From positions 4,055,501 through 4,119,500 of the forward strand of contig NZ_BRXR01000001.1 of the NCBI RefSeq assembly GCF_026012015.1: a stretch of DNA of 64,000 nucleotides, given 5' to 3'. This DNA comes from Clostridium omnivorum (GTDB taxonomy: Bacteria > Bacillota > Clostridia > Clostridiales > Clostridiaceae). The notes below the pieces were generated by a model. The model did no database searches. It had not been told where the DNA came from and saw only the letters and a list, made by a program, of their open reading frames with translations. Both the position numbers and the translations under genes were made by a program. Each line of letters opens with the position of its first letter. The first letter of the stretch is position 1. Below, one piece after another: positions 21,843-31,439 of the stretch.

Positions 21843-21876
21843 AAGGAGTCGTTGCTAAGGCATCGACTCCTTATTT
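21843..21876 (+). terminator. Terminator after the DUF1292 gene
   Basis: AAGGAGTCG/CGACTCCTT gives a 9-bp stem with further inner pairing, followed by TTATTTG. Confidence 0.75.
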
Positions 21877-21903
21877 GTAGTAAATTCAAAGAAAGGAATA
21901 TAT

Positions 21904-22545
21904 ATGGAGAAACTAGCGATATTTGATGTAGATTATACATTAACAAAAAAGGAAACCCTTGCACAGCTTTATATGTTTATGATGAAAAAGAATCCAAGCT
22001 TTATAATTCATGCTCCTAGAAGCTTTTTCTCTGCATTTCTATATGCACTTAAGTTTTTTGATGCTAAAAGGGCTAAGGAAAATTTTATAACTTTCATTGA
22101 AGGCATTAAAGAAGAAGATATGCAGAGGCTTGTTAAGGAATTTTATGAAGAGAAGCTTAGCAAAATATTATATGAAGATGCGATTAAAATGATAAAAAAG
22201 TTAAAAGGTGAAGGTTTTAAGGTTTATTTAATATCCGCATCCCCTGAATTCTATTTGAATGAGCTTTATAATATAAAGGAAGTGGATAAAATAATAGGAA
22301 CTAAGTTTCGATGCAGTAACGGTATTTATAGTAGAAAAATGGAAGGCGAAAATTGTAAGGGAGAAGAAAAGGTTAGAAGATTAAAAGAAGAACTAAAAAA
22401 AGATAATATAGAAGTTGATTTTAAAAATTCTTACATGTTTTCAGATTCTTTAGCAGATAAACCTTTATTTGATCTAGTGGGAAATCCGTTTTTAATTAAT
22501 TATAAAAAAGGTCACGATAAAATTAAAATATTAAATTGGAAGTAA
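21904..22545 (+). CDS. HAD-superfamily (subfamily IB) phosphatase
   Basis: 213 residues. The DxD motif DVDYTLT (Asp8, Asp10) opens the protein; motif II is LISAS and motif IV is FSDSLADKPLFDL. The fold matches HAD-IB phosphoserine-phosphatase-like enzymes. A helical cap lies between about residues 20 and 90. The substrate cannot be told: SerB-like phosphoserine or another phosphomonoester is possible. An AAAGGAAT site precedes the ATG, which lies directly after the DUF1292 terminator. Confidence 0.82.
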   Translation: MEKLAIFDVDYTLTKKETLAQLYMFMMKKNPSFIIHAPRSFFSAFLYALKFFDAKRAKENFITFIEGIKEEDMQRLVKEFYEEKLSKILYEDAIKMIKKLKGEGFKVYLISASPEFYLNELYNIKEVDKIIGTKFRCSNGIYSRKMEGENCKGEEKVRRLKEELKKDNIEVDFKNSYMFSDSLADKPLFDLVGNPFLINYKKGHDKIKILNWK

Positions 22546-22572
22546 AAGTCCTAAGTGGGCTTTAAGAGAAAA

Positions 22573-22592
22573 CTGCCATTAGGAACTGGCAG
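22573..22592 (+). promoter_or_regulatory. Small hairpin before the class IV aminotransferase gene
   Basis: CTGCCA and TGGCAG form a perfect 6-bp stem with an 8-base loop, 42 bases before the next start codon. Its function is unknown. Confidence 0.3.
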
Positions 22593-22634
22593 GAATAGTT
22601 TGCAGCATGTTCTGAGTAAAAAGGAGGTAGTAAA

Positions 22635-23456
22635 ATGAGCGAATGTGTAAATAAATTATTTCTCCAAGATTTTAAAGAATTAAGTACAAATGATTTTGAT
22701 GAAGCTTTGATTTCAAAGGGTACTTCAATATACGAAGTTATTAGAGTTATGGATGGGGTACCGTTATTTTTAGAGAGGCACTTAGAAAGACTGAAAAAGT
22801 CAGCAAATATAGTAAAACTTAAGTTATGGCTTACAGATAGCGAAGTAAGAGAGCAGATTAGAAGGCTGATCAAATTAAATGGAACTAAAGATGGAAACGT
22901 AAAAATAGTGTTTAATTATAGCGACAAAAATTCATTTTTAGTATACTTTTTAGCACATCATTATCCTAAAGAAGACCAATATCTTAACGGGGTACCAACA
23001 ATTATTTATCATGGTGAAAGAAGTAACCCTAATGCTAAAATTATAAACCATAATTTTAGGCATGAAGTTGAAAAGAAAATTAGCGAAAGTGAAGTATATG
23101 AAGCTATATTAGTGGACAATAATGGTTGTATTACCGAAGGAAGTAAGTCTAATATTTTTATGGTGAAGAATAATAGCGTTATTACTGCGCCTATTGAAAC
23201 AGTTTTGCCTGGTATAACTAGACAAGTAATAAAGGAAATATGCATGAATTTAGATATAGAGCTGAAAGAGCAGAAAATTAAGGAGATTGAGATTAAAACG
23301 CTTGATGCTCTTTTTATAACTGGAACATCTCCAAAAGTATTGCCTATAAGTAAAGTGGATAGTCTTAATTTTAAGTCCTCAGCTAATTCTATTGTCTTAT
23401 CCATTATGAGGGCTTATAATAAAATTATAGAAGATTATATAAAAAGCCAAAAATAG
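22635..23456 (+). CDS. PLP-dependent class IV aminotransferase (BCAT / PabC-like)
   Basis: 273 residues, fold type IV. The catalytic lysine is Lys135 in NAKIINH, and the phosphate-binding block ITEGSKSNIF and the PGITRQVI motif are present. Members are branched-chain aminotransferases, D-amino acid aminotransferases or aminodeoxychorismate lyase (PabC). The length fits PabC or a short D-amino acid enzyme better than a full BCAT of about 300 or more residues. Substrate assignment from sequence alone is uncertain. No folate genes adjoin. The ribosome binding site AAGGAGG precedes the ATG. Confidence 0.8.
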   Translation: MSECVNKLFLQDFKELSTNDFDEALISKGTSIYEVIRVMDGVPLFLERHLERLKKSANIVKLKLWLTDSEVREQIRRLIKLNGTKDGNVKIVFNYSDKNSFLVYFLAHHYPKEDQYLNGVPTIIYHGERSNPNAKIINHNFRHEVEKKISESEVYEAILVDNNGCITEGSKSNIFMVKNNSVITAPIETVLPGITRQVIKEICMNLDIELKEQKIKEIEIKTLDALFITGTSPKVLPISKVDSLNFKSSANSIVLSIMRAYNKIIEDYIKSQK

Positions 23457-23467
23457 ACAAATATATT

Positions 23468-23494
23468 TAAAGTTTTAATTTAATATTACGATAT
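23468..23494 (+). promoter_or_regulatory. Sigma-D (FliA-type) promoter 1 for fapA
   Basis: TAAA, 15 bases, TACGATAT. The spacing and six of eight -10 bases match the sigma-28 consensus GCCGATAT. Confidence 0.75.
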
Positions 23495-23496
23495 AT

Positions 23497-23524
23497 TAAA
23501 TAATGATTTGTTAAAATTCGATAT
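23497..23524 (+). promoter_or_regulatory. Sigma-D (FliA-type) promoter 2 for fapA
   Basis: TAAA, 16 bases, TTCGATAT, starting 3 bases after the first promoter and ending 26 bases before the start codon. Confidence 0.55.
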
Positions 23525-23550
23525 GTTCTGCTTTTTTGGGGGGGGAAAAT

Positions 23551-25485
23551 ATGAACAAAACCTACACTTGCAGTACGATAGATGAATGCTTGGAGCAGGC
23601 AAGTAAAGAACTCGGTATACCAAAGCATTCCCTCGACTATAGTATTGAAGAAGAAACTAAGCTTTTTTTTAGAAAAAGCTGTACTATTTCAGTAAAAATA
23701 GAAGAGGCATCTAAAGAGGATGTTTTAAGTGGTAGTGCAAGTATAAAAGATGGTAAAATAATCGTTAAAAATCCTTGCGAAGGAAAGCAAGCTGCAATAA
23801 TTAGAGCATCAAAGGATGTAAGGCTTGTTATTAATGATAAAGAAGTTGTAAATTCAGTAGAGATTTATGAGAATAGTAAAATTGAGTACTTTTTTAGTGA
23901 GACAAAATCAGAAAGATTAATGAACATTAGAATAAGTGATAACAGAATGGAAGCATATTTGGATATTAAATATATACCAGAAATAGTTTTCAAGCTTAAG
24001 GATACTAAGGAAACAAACACCCTCATTTTAGAGTCAGATATAAAAGAAAAAAAGTATCCACCAAGATTTAGTAAAGATGAAATAAAAGAAGAGTTAAAAA
24101 AACATGGAATTATTAATGGTGTTATAGAAGAAAATGTTAATGAATGCATCAAAAAAGATGAAATTAATAATTTGGTTATTGCAAAAGGTCAGCCAATGCA
24201 GGATGACGAAGATGATGTAGTTGAAATAAAGTTTGCAATGGATAACGATTTGAAAAAACTTTCGGAAGATAATAATGGAAGAGTAGACTTTAAAAGCATT
24301 GGCTCAATTAATGCAGTTCTGCAAGGCGATGTGGTAGCCAGATTGATAAAAGGTAAAGAAGGCACAGATGGCAAGGATGTTTTTGGAAATATAAAAAAGC
24401 ATAAAGCAGGGAAGAAAATTAATTTAACTGCTGGCCAAGGATGTATTTTAAAAGATAATACTACAGTAATAGCAGCTATCCAAGGAAAGCCTTGCATAAA
24501 GAATAATACCTGCTATGTTTTTCAGCTTCATGAGGTTTCAAAGGATGTAGATATGTCTACAGGAAACATAAAGTTTGTTGGTGACGTTTTAGTTAATGGT
24601 ACAGTTAGAGAAGGTATGAAGGTAGAGTCAGGTAATGCAGCTAATATTAAAGGAAATGTGGAAAGAGCGGAAATTATAGCAAAAGGTGATATCAACATTG
24701 ATGGAAATATTATATTTTCCTCAGTTAATGCTGGCGGAGAAGATAATGAAAAACTAAACTTTTTAAAGACTTTGGAAGGTTTTAGTATTTTACTTAAGGC
24801 ATTAATTGACAATATCGAGGAAATCAAAAAGTTTAATTTATTAGGATATGATAAAACAGATGGACAAATAATTAAAGTTTTAATGGATACTAAATTTAAA
24901 ACTCTTAGTAAGATATGTTTAAACCTATTAGCACAATCGGCTTTAATTAACCATCAAGAAGGTAAAAAGAATGATAGTCTTACAGAAGCTATTAGAGGCC
25001 AATTAATGGGACTAGCACCACTTAAAATAAAGCATTATAGTGAACTGTTTGGAATAATTGATATTTTAAAAAATAAGATTGAAATTTATAAAAATACCTT
25101 GGCACTACCTGTTAATATAAAAATAGGGTATTGTCAGGATTCATCTATAAAGAGTTCTGGAAACATAATGGTGGTTGGAAAAGGTACCTATGTTTCTAAT
25201 TTGGAGGCTCACCAAGGCATTTACTTCCTGACAGAAGGTAGTGTAGTACGAGGTGGTTCTTTAAGAGCATCAACTGAGATAAAGTGCAAGGTAGTTGGGA
25301 GTCAAGGTGGTGTGACTACTAGACTTATAGTTGATGATGGTGGGCAAATTTGGATGGATACAGCATATGAAAACACTATAGTTGGAATTGGAATGAGAGA
25401 ACAAGCAATTGATGTACCAAGTAAAAATGTACATGCTTTTTTAGATACTAATGGTGATTTGATAGTTGAAAGATTAAATTTATAG
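23551..25485 (+). CDS. fapA: FapA (DUF342) flagellar assembly protein A family
   Basis: 644 residues. The first 50 or so residues form a small Jag-N/FapA-N-like domain (STIDECLEQASKELGIPKHSL). The middle and C-terminal parts are the DUF342 repeat region with many short beta segments (GNVERAEIIAKGDINIDGNII, GGVTTRLIVDDGGQIW), a likely beta-helix, interrupted by a helical stretch at about 405-520. Family members influence flagellar or cell-surface assembly; the exact role is unsettled. The ATG at 23551 is fixed by the G8 tract at 23538-23545, which is the only Shine-Dalgarno candidate. The gene heads the chemotaxis operon behind tandem sigma-D promoters. Confidence 0.82.
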   Translation: MNKTYTCSTIDECLEQASKELGIPKHSLDYSIEEETKLFFRKSCTISVKIEEASKEDVLSGSASIKDGKIIVKNPCEGKQAAIIRASKDVRLVINDKEVVNSVEIYENSKIEYFFSETKSERLMNIRISDNRMEAYLDIKYIPEIVFKLKDTKETNTLILESDIKEKKYPPRFSKDEIKEELKKHGIINGVIEENVNECIKKDEINNLVIAKGQPMQDDEDDVVEIKFAMDNDLKKLSEDNNGRVDFKSIGSINAVLQGDVVARLIKGKEGTDGKDVFGNIKKHKAGKKINLTAGQGCILKDNTTVIAAIQGKPCIKNNTCYVFQLHEVSKDVDMSTGNIKFVGDVLVNGTVREGMKVESGNAANIKGNVERAEIIAKGDINIDGNIIFSSVNAGGEDNEKLNFLKTLEGFSILLKALIDNIEEIKKFNLLGYDKTDGQIIKVLMDTKFKTLSKICLNLLAQSALINHQEGKKNDSLTEAIRGQLMGLAPLKIKHYSELFGIIDILKNKIEIYKNTLALPVNIKIGYCQDSSIKSSGNIMVVGKGTYVSNLEAHQGIYFLTEGSVVRGGSLRASTEIKCKVVGSQGGVTTRLIVDDGGQIWMDTAYENTIVGIGMREQAIDVPSKNVHAFLDTNGDLIVERLNL

Positions 25486-25496
25486 GAGGATGCTTT

Positions 25497-25943
25497 ATGA
25501 GTGACAAGGAAATTAAAGTATTGATTTTTTGTATTAATGGGGAATACTATGCTACTGATATTATGGAAGTCGAAAGAATTTTAGGATATGAAGAGCCTAC
25601 AAAACTTCCTGATTCTCCAATTTTTGTTGAGGGAGTTATAAATTATGAGGGTAACATATTACCGATAATATCTATGGCAAGAAGATTTAATTTGCCACTT
25701 AGCGAAAAGAGTAATGATTGTAAAATAATAGTATCAAAACAACAAGAAAGTAAAGTTGGAATAATTGTTGACGTTGTTTCAGAAGTAAGAGACGTTAAAG
25801 TAGAAAATATAGAGACTCCACCAGAAATAGTTGCAGGAATATCAAAGAGATATATGAAGGGTCTTATTAAGATAGATAATAAGATTATTATATTTTTAAA
25901 TCTTTCAACTATTTTAACCGATGAAGAAAAAAGACAAATATAA
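25497..25943 (+). CDS. cheW: CheW chemotaxis adaptor (first copy)
   Basis: 148 residues of a single CheW fold. The motif VEGVINYEGNILPIISMARRFNLP corresponds to the conserved RGxxxPvxdL region that binds CheA and receptors. The gene lies 11 bases after fapA with a GGAGG site. A second CheW is encoded at 31440-31841. The two differ in sequence, so they may serve different receptor classes. Confidence 0.9.
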   Translation: MSDKEIKVLIFCINGEYYATDIMEVERILGYEEPTKLPDSPIFVEGVINYEGNILPIISMARRFNLPLSEKSNDCKIIVSKQQESKVGIIVDVVSEVRDVKVENIETPPEIVAGISKRYMKGLIKIDNKIIIFLNLSTILTDEEKRQI

Positions 25944-25955
25944 TTAGGTGTTACT

Positions 25956-26444
25956 ATGGAAAATAGAGAAATTAAAGTAGGGATTGCAGATTTAAATGTT
26001 GCTAATTCTCCAGATAAGCTAATTACAGTGGGACTTGGCTCATGTATTGGCATAGCATTATACGATAAATTTAGAGGTATAGGTGGACTCGCACATATAA
26101 TGCTGCCGGATAGTTCTCAATTTAATAACGTAACTAATCCGCATAAATTTGCAGATTTAGCTATTCCAGTACTTATTCAAAGAATGGAAGAGCTTGGAGC
26201 TACTAAAAGAAATATTAGAGCAAAAATCGCCGGTGGTGCTTCAATGTTCAACTTTTCAGATAAGAGTATGATAATGGATGTTGGAAATAGAAATGGTTTA
26301 GCTGTAAAAATGGCACTAGAAAAGCTTTCTATTCCAATTTTAAGCGAAGATATTGGTGGAAACAAAGGAAGAACAATGGTTTTCGATACTTTAAATGGAG
26401 TTGTTCAAATAAAGACAGTAGGTATGGGTATAAAAGAAATATAA
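25956..26444 (+). CDS. cheD: CheD chemoreceptor glutamine deamidase
   Basis: 162 residues. GLGSCIGIALYD carries the active-site Cys30, and GGLAHIMLPDS the catalytic His47. CheD deamidates receptor glutamines and, in Firmicutes, binds CheC to modulate its phosphatase. Both CheD and CheC are in this operon, as in Bacillus. AGGTG precedes the ATG. Confidence 0.95.
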   Translation: MENREIKVGIADLNVANSPDKLITVGLGSCIGIALYDKFRGIGGLAHIMLPDSSQFNNVTNPHKFADLAIPVLIQRMEELGATKRNIRAKIAGGASMFNFSDKSMIMDVGNRNGLAVKMALEKLSIPILSEDIGGNKGRTMVFDTLNGVVQIKTVGMGIKEI

Positions 26445-26457
26445 TGGAGTGATTTGC

Positions 26458-27525
26458 TTGAAAAAAATAAGAGTAATTGTAGTTGATGATTCAGCTTTGA
26501 TGAGAAAAATCATTTCAGATATGATTAATTCTGAAGACGATATGGAAGTAGTAGATATAGCTAAAAATGGACAAGAGTTATTAAATAAAATATCTAATAG
26601 CACACCTCAAGTTATTACTCTTGACGTAGAAATGCCAATAATGGATGGCATGACAGCTTTGAAAGAGTTAAAGAGGTCCTATAAAAATATACCCGTAATA
26701 ATGCTCAGCAGTATATCACAAAAAGGAACTCAATTGACCATGGAATGTCTAGAGTCAGGAGCCTTTGATTTTATTCCAAAGCCTTCTGGAGCTATTTCAC
26801 TTGATATAAATAAAGTTAAAGATGAATTAGTTCAAAAGATTAGAATAGCTTGTGATAAAAATATTACTAGTGATGCAATTAAAGAAGGCAAACCACAAAT
26901 GCCTATGGAAAGAACATATCAGAGAAATTATATCAGTAAGCTTAAAAATGATAAAATTGAATCTGTAGTAATAGGTGCATCAACTGGAGGACCTAAAGCA
27001 CTTTATACTGTTATTACAGCTTTACCAGCAAATTTGGGTGTGCCTGTTTTTGTAGTTCAGCATATGCCAGTAGGGTTTACAAAAGCATTTGCAGACAGAT
27101 TAAATGCTAACAGTGATATAAAGGTAGTAGAAGCTTCAGAAAATATGCCTGTTGAAAGAAATGTGGTGTATATTGCACCAGGTGGATACCATATGGAAAT
27201 AGGATTGGATAAAAAAATTCACTTAAATTTAGAACCAGCCATATGGGGGGTACGACCAGCGGTAGATAAATTATTTATCTCAGCTTCTAAAGTTTATGGT
27301 TCAAGGATAGTAAGTGCTGTTCTAACAGGCATGGGAAAAGATGGTGCTCAAGGAACAGTAGAGATAAAAAAACATGGTGGAATTACATTGTCGGAAGATA
27401 AATCCACTTGTACAATATATGGGATGCCTAAGGCAGCATTTGAAACAGGAATGGTAGATGCAGTTTTACCACTAGAGGAAATTGCAATTCAAATTATTAA
27501 GCTAGTAAGTGGTGGAGGAAGGTAA
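26458..27525 (+). CDS. cheB: CheB chemotaxis methylesterase / glutaminase
   Basis: 355 residues. The receiver domain has Asp10, Asp11 and phospho-acceptor Asp56 (ITLDVEMP). The methylesterase domain has the catalytic Ser in GASTGGP, the His in VVQHMP and the Asp in TGMGKDGAQG. CheB removes methyl groups added by CheR, the next gene. The start is a TTG at 26458, because GGAG at 26446-26449 is then properly spaced; the GTG at 26449 falls on the end of that site. Confidence 0.94.
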   Translation: MKKIRVIVVDDSALMRKIISDMINSEDDMEVVDIAKNGQELLNKISNSTPQVITLDVEMPIMDGMTALKELKRSYKNIPVIMLSSISQKGTQLTMECLESGAFDFIPKPSGAISLDINKVKDELVQKIRIACDKNITSDAIKEGKPQMPMERTYQRNYISKLKNDKIESVVIGASTGGPKALYTVITALPANLGVPVFVVQHMPVGFTKAFADRLNANSDIKVVEASENMPVERNVVYIAPGGYHMEIGLDKKIHLNLEPAIWGVRPAVDKLFISASKVYGSRIVSAVLTGMGKDGAQGTVEIKKHGGITLSEDKSTCTIYGMPKAAFETGMVDAVLPLEEIAIQIIKLVSGGGR

Positions 27526-27527
27526 AT

Positions 27528-28295
27528 ATGGATTTACAATATTTCGAGCAATGGGTTCTAAAAGAATTTGGAATAAATCTTTCTGCCTATAAATCAAATC
27601 AACTTCATAGAAGAATTTTAAGTCTTATGTCAAGGGTGGGTGTTAATTCTGTAGATGAATATATAGCACTACTAAAAAAAGATGAAGCTCAAAGAAAGAA
27701 GTTTCTGGATTTTATAACTATCAATGTTAGCGAATTTTTTAGAAATCCAGAGATTTTTGATGAATTAAGTGAAAAAATAAAAAGTGAATTGATTCCTAAT
27801 AATAAAAATTTAAAGGTTTGGAGTGCGGCTTGTTCTATAGGTGCAGAACCATATTCAATTGGTATGATTCTAGATAATTTGTGTCCAACAGGGAGACATA
27901 AAATTATAGCTACAGATATTGATAACACTATTCTTGAAAGAGCTAAAAAAGGTGAGTATGTAGCTTCGGAAGTTAAAAATGTGAAAAATGAGTATCTTAA
28001 TAAGTATTTTAAAATTGATGGTGACAAATATTTAGTTGATACTAAAATTAAAAGTATGGTAACATTTAAGAAGCATGACCTAATTTTAGAAAGATATGAA
28101 AATGATTTCGATTTAATTGTTTGTAGAAATGTCGTAATATATTTTAATCAGGATGTTAAAGATGCAATATACAAAAGATTTAGCAGTTCCTTGAAAAAGG
28201 GTGGTTTATTATTTGTAGGAGCCACAGAAAGCATATACAACTACAGAGACTATGGTTTTGAAAAGGCTTCAACATTTATCTATAGGAAGTTGTAA
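27528..28295 (+). CDS. cheR: CheR chemoreceptor methyltransferase
   Basis: 255 residues. The N-terminal helical CheR domain is followed by the SAM-dependent methyltransferase fold: VWSAACSIGAEPYSIGM, IIATDID, and CRNVVIYFN near residue 205. The enzyme uses SAM to methylate receptor glutamates. The ATG follows GGAGGAAGG, and only 2 bases separate it from cheB. Confidence 0.94.
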   Translation: MDLQYFEQWVLKEFGINLSAYKSNQLHRRILSLMSRVGVNSVDEYIALLKKDEAQRKKFLDFITINVSEFFRNPEIFDELSEKIKSELIPNNKNLKVWSAACSIGAEPYSIGMILDNLCPTGRHKIIATDIDNTILERAKKGEYVASEVKNVKNEYLNKYFKIDGDKYLVDTKIKSMVTFKKHDLILERYENDFDLIVCRNVVIYFNQDVKDAIYKRFSSSLKKGGLLFVGATESIYNYRDYGFEKASTFIYRKL

Positions 28296-28307
28296 GGAGG
28301 TATAAAT

Positions 28308-30380
28308 ATGGATACATCACAATACCTTTCAATGTTTTTAGAAGAGTCTATGGACAATTTACAGACATTGAATGAATCATTACTTCAGTTAGAACAAGAA
28401 CCAGATAATATTGATAAGTTAAATGAAATTTTTAGAGTGGCACATACTATAAAGGGTATGGCTGCAACAATGGGATTCAGTGAAATGGCCGAACTCACTC
28501 ATAAAATGGAAGACGTTTTATCTAAATTTAGAGATGGTGAACTTAAGGTAACGCAAAAGGTTGTAACTGTACTATTTCAATGCTTGGATACTTTAGAGCG
28601 TATGGTAAATAATATATCTGAAGGAATTGAAGATGAAATTCCAGTTGATGGAATTATAAGTGAATTGGAGACTATTGCATTAGGAGAAACTTCAGAAGAA
28701 GTTGTTGAATCTAACGAAGAAGTATTAACTATTGATGAAGATACCATTAGCAGTGTGAAAAAAGAAAAAGTACAGCTTAATGAATATGATATTAACATAG
28801 TAAAACAAGCTTTAGATAAAGGATTCTATTCATATGATGTAAATGTTAAACTAAGCGAGAATACACTTTTAAAATCTGCTAGAGCATTTTTGGTTTTCAA
28901 AAGCCTTGAAGAAAGTGGAGAAATAATCAAATCAGTTCCTAGTGCTGAAGATATAGAAAATGAAAACTTTGATTTCGACATAGAGTTAGTATTTGTAACT
29001 AATAAAGATAAGAAATATGTTTATGATGGACTTATGTCTATATCTGAAATTACTGAAGTTACTATAGATGATATAGAATTGAGCAATTTAAAGGAACAAG
29101 CAGTATATAGCGCTATTGACAGTGTAGCAAAAGAAAATTCAATAAGTAATAATAGTGAAGTAAAAGTAAATAAGGCTGTCAAAAATAAGGAAGCATCAGC
29201 AAAAGATACTGTGAGGGAGACTTCAAAGGATAATAGTTCTGTTCATAAAAAATCCCACCAATCTGTAAGGGTTGATCTTGAGAGATTGGATAAATTTATG
29301 AATATGGTATCTGAGCTTGTAATTCACAGAACTAGATTAGAGCAAATTAGCAGTAATTATAGATTAGGTGAATTAAATGAAACTCTTGAGCAAGTAGCAA
29401 GAACAACTTCTGATTTGCAAGATCTTGTTATGAAAATTAGAATGTTATCCCTTGATGTGGTATTCAATAGATTCCCTAGAATGGTAAGAGATCTTTCAGT
29501 TGAATTAAAGAAAGAAATGGAACTTATTATTGAAGGCCAGGATACAGAACTTGATAGAACTGTAATTGATGAGATTGGCGAACCACTTATTCATTTAATT
29601 AGAAATGCAGCCGACCATGGAATAGAACCTAGAGAAGAAAGAATTGCTAAAGGAAAAGATCCAGTAGGCAAAATTAAGTTAGTTGCTTATCAAGAAGGAA
29701 CAAAAGCAGTTATTAAGGTAGAAGATGATGGTAGTGGAATAGAAGTCGAAAGAGTTAGAGCAAAAGCTGAAAGAATAGGTATAAATACTGAAGGTATGAG
29801 TGATTCTGATATCAGAAATCTTATATTCCTTCAAGGTTTTAGCACAAACGAGCAAGTTACAGACATTTCGGGCAGAGGGGTAGGAATGGATGTCGTAAAG
29901 ACAAAAATATCTGCTCTAGGCGGTACTGTTGATGTAGTAAGTGAGGTTGACAAAGGTACATCATTTATTATAAGATTACCATTGACTTTACAAATTATCC
30001 AAGCGCTTTTAGTAAAAGTAGGAAGTGAAACTATGGCAATATCACTTGGATATATAGATAGAGTAATTGATTATAAAGAGGACCTTGTTAAAAAGACAAA
30101 CAATAAAGAAGTCATTATTTACAATGGAAATGTAATTCCATTAATTAGAGTAAATAAGAAGTTAAACCTAGAAGTACCAGAGAACAGTAAGCATTATATT
30201 GTGATAGTTAAGGTAGGAGAAAAGACCGTTGGGCTTCTTGTAGATGGATTATTTGGACAGCAAGAAATTGTAATTAAGCCTTTAGGAAAGACATTGCAAG
30301 GACTTAAGGAATATATTGGTGCTACTATTTTAGGTGATGGTTTAGTAACTTTAATTCTTGATGTGGCTGCTCTAATTTAG
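28308..30380 (+). CDS. cheA: CheA chemotaxis histidine kinase
   Basis: 690 residues with the standard order of domains. P1 (HPt) has His46 in RVAHTIKGMAATMGF. A P2-like region follows, then an acidic linker and the P3 dimerisation helices around residues 325-385. The ATPase domain has HLIRNAADHGIE, DDGSGIEVERV and GRGVGMDVVK. The CheW-like P5 domain closes the protein. It phosphorylates CheY and CheB. AAGGAGG precedes the ATG. Confidence 0.96.
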   Translation: MDTSQYLSMFLEESMDNLQTLNESLLQLEQEPDNIDKLNEIFRVAHTIKGMAATMGFSEMAELTHKMEDVLSKFRDGELKVTQKVVTVLFQCLDTLERMVNNISEGIEDEIPVDGIISELETIALGETSEEVVESNEEVLTIDEDTISSVKKEKVQLNEYDINIVKQALDKGFYSYDVNVKLSENTLLKSARAFLVFKSLEESGEIIKSVPSAEDIENENFDFDIELVFVTNKDKKYVYDGLMSISEITEVTIDDIELSNLKEQAVYSAIDSVAKENSISNNSEVKVNKAVKNKEASAKDTVRETSKDNSSVHKKSHQSVRVDLERLDKFMNMVSELVIHRTRLEQISSNYRLGELNETLEQVARTTSDLQDLVMKIRMLSLDVVFNRFPRMVRDLSVELKKEMELIIEGQDTELDRTVIDEIGEPLIHLIRNAADHGIEPREERIAKGKDPVGKIKLVAYQEGTKAVIKVEDDGSGIEVERVRAKAERIGINTEGMSDSDIRNLIFLQGFSTNEQVTDISGRGVGMDVVKTKISALGGTVDVVSEVDKGTSFIIRLPLTLQIIQALLVKVGSETMAISLGYIDRVIDYKEDLVKKTNNKEVIIYNGNVIPLIRVNKKLNLEVPENSKHYIVIVKVGEKTVGLLVDGLFGQQEIVIKPLGKTLQGLKEYIGATILGDGLVTLILDVAALI

Positions 30381-30393
30381 GAGGAATATTGTG

Positions 30394-30993
30394 ATGGATT
30401 ATTTGAATTTAAAGCCTATACAATTAGATGCATTAAGAGAAGTAGGCAATATTGGTGCAGGGAATGCGGCTACTGCACTTTCACAGCTCATTAATAAAAA
30501 GATTGATATGACTGTGCCAGCTGTTAATATTGTTCCTTTTGATGATATCTTTTCTAGAATTGGAGGAGAAGAGGTTGTTATTGGAGTTATAGTAAGAGTT
30601 TTAGGTGACACTCCAGGAAATATATTATTTATTTTTGAAAAGGAAGTTGCACTTAATCTAATTGAAACTCTAACAGGAGAAAGAGACGAGCAAATTACTG
30701 AAATGGGTAATTCAGTTTTATGTGAAGTAGGGAACATAATATCCAGCTCCTATATGAATTCAATTGCTAGATTTACAAATTTAGTAATTACTCCATCGGT
30801 TCCAGCAGTTACTTATGATATGCTAGGAGCTATACTATCTACAACCTTTATAGAATCTGGACAGTTTGATGACATGGTATTAGATATTGAAACAATATTT
30901 TTACAAAATAATGAGGAAATTAGTGGACACTTTTATTATATACCAATGCCAGGATCACTAGAAAAAATACTAGGTGCATTAGGTGTTAATTAA
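30394..30993 (+). CDS. cheC: CheC, CheY-P phosphatase
   Basis: 199 residues. Both phosphatase signatures are complete: Asp12-x3-Glu16-x2-Asn19-x22-Pro42 in the first half, and SVLCEVGN in the second, the two-site form seen in CheC. CheC dephosphorylates CheY-P and binds CheD. The ATG at 30394 is chosen for a 9-base distance from AGGAGG; the GTG at 30391 is an equally possible start. Confidence 0.93.
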   Translation: MDYLNLKPIQLDALREVGNIGAGNAATALSQLINKKIDMTVPAVNIVPFDDIFSRIGGEEVVIGVIVRVLGDTPGNILFIFEKEVALNLIETLTGERDEQITEMGNSVLCEVGNIISSSYMNSIARFTNLVITPSVPAVTYDMLGAILSTTFIESGQFDDMVLDIETIFLQNNEEISGHFYYIPMPGSLEKILGALGVN

Positions 30994-31024
30994 TAATTAA
31001 AACAATTTTATTTAATTTAGGAAT

Positions 31025-31043
31025 AGCCACAAAAGTGGTTTTT
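31025..31043 (+). terminator. Weak hairpin between cheC and cheY
   Basis: AGCCAC-AAAA-GTGGTT (6 bp with a G-T pair) is followed by T residues. It may attenuate or stabilise the transcript rather than end it. Confidence 0.45.
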
Positions 31044-31068
31044 GATAGAATTGCGAGGAGGAAATAAA

Positions 31069-31428
31069 ATGGCTAAAGTATTAATAGTTGATGATGCTGC
31101 TTTTATGAGAATGATGATAAAGGACATACTAGAAAAGAATGGATTTGAGGTTGTTGGCGAAGCTAGTAATGGACTTAAAGCAGTAGAATTATATAAGAAG
31201 GAGACCCCAGACGTAGTTACAATGGATATAACTATGCCTGAAATGGATGGTATAGAGGCAGTTAAAGCTATAAAAGCTTTTGATCCTGCGGCAAAGATAA
31301 TAATGTGTAGTGCTATGGGACAGCAAACAATGGTAATGGATGCAATTAGAGCTGGAGCAAGAGACTTTATTGTAAAACCATTCCAACCAGACAGAGTATT
31401 AGAAGCCATTAGAAAAGTAATTGGCTAG
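31069..31428 (+). CDS. cheY: CheY response regulator
   Basis: 119 residues, receiver domain only. Asp8, Asp9, the phospho-acceptor Asp53 (TMDITMP) and the late lysine in DFIVKPF are present. CheY-P binds the switch proteins FliM and FliY encoded just downstream. The start at 31069 has GAGGAGG upstream; the open frame extending 27 bases upstream is not used. Confidence 0.95.
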   Translation: MAKVLIVDDAAFMRMMIKDILEKNGFEVVGEASNGLKAVELYKKETPDVVTMDITMPEMDGIEAVKAIKAFDPAAKIIMCSAMGQQTMVMDAIRAGARDFIVKPFQPDRVLEAIRKVIG

Positions 31429-31439
31429 GGGGAATAAAT

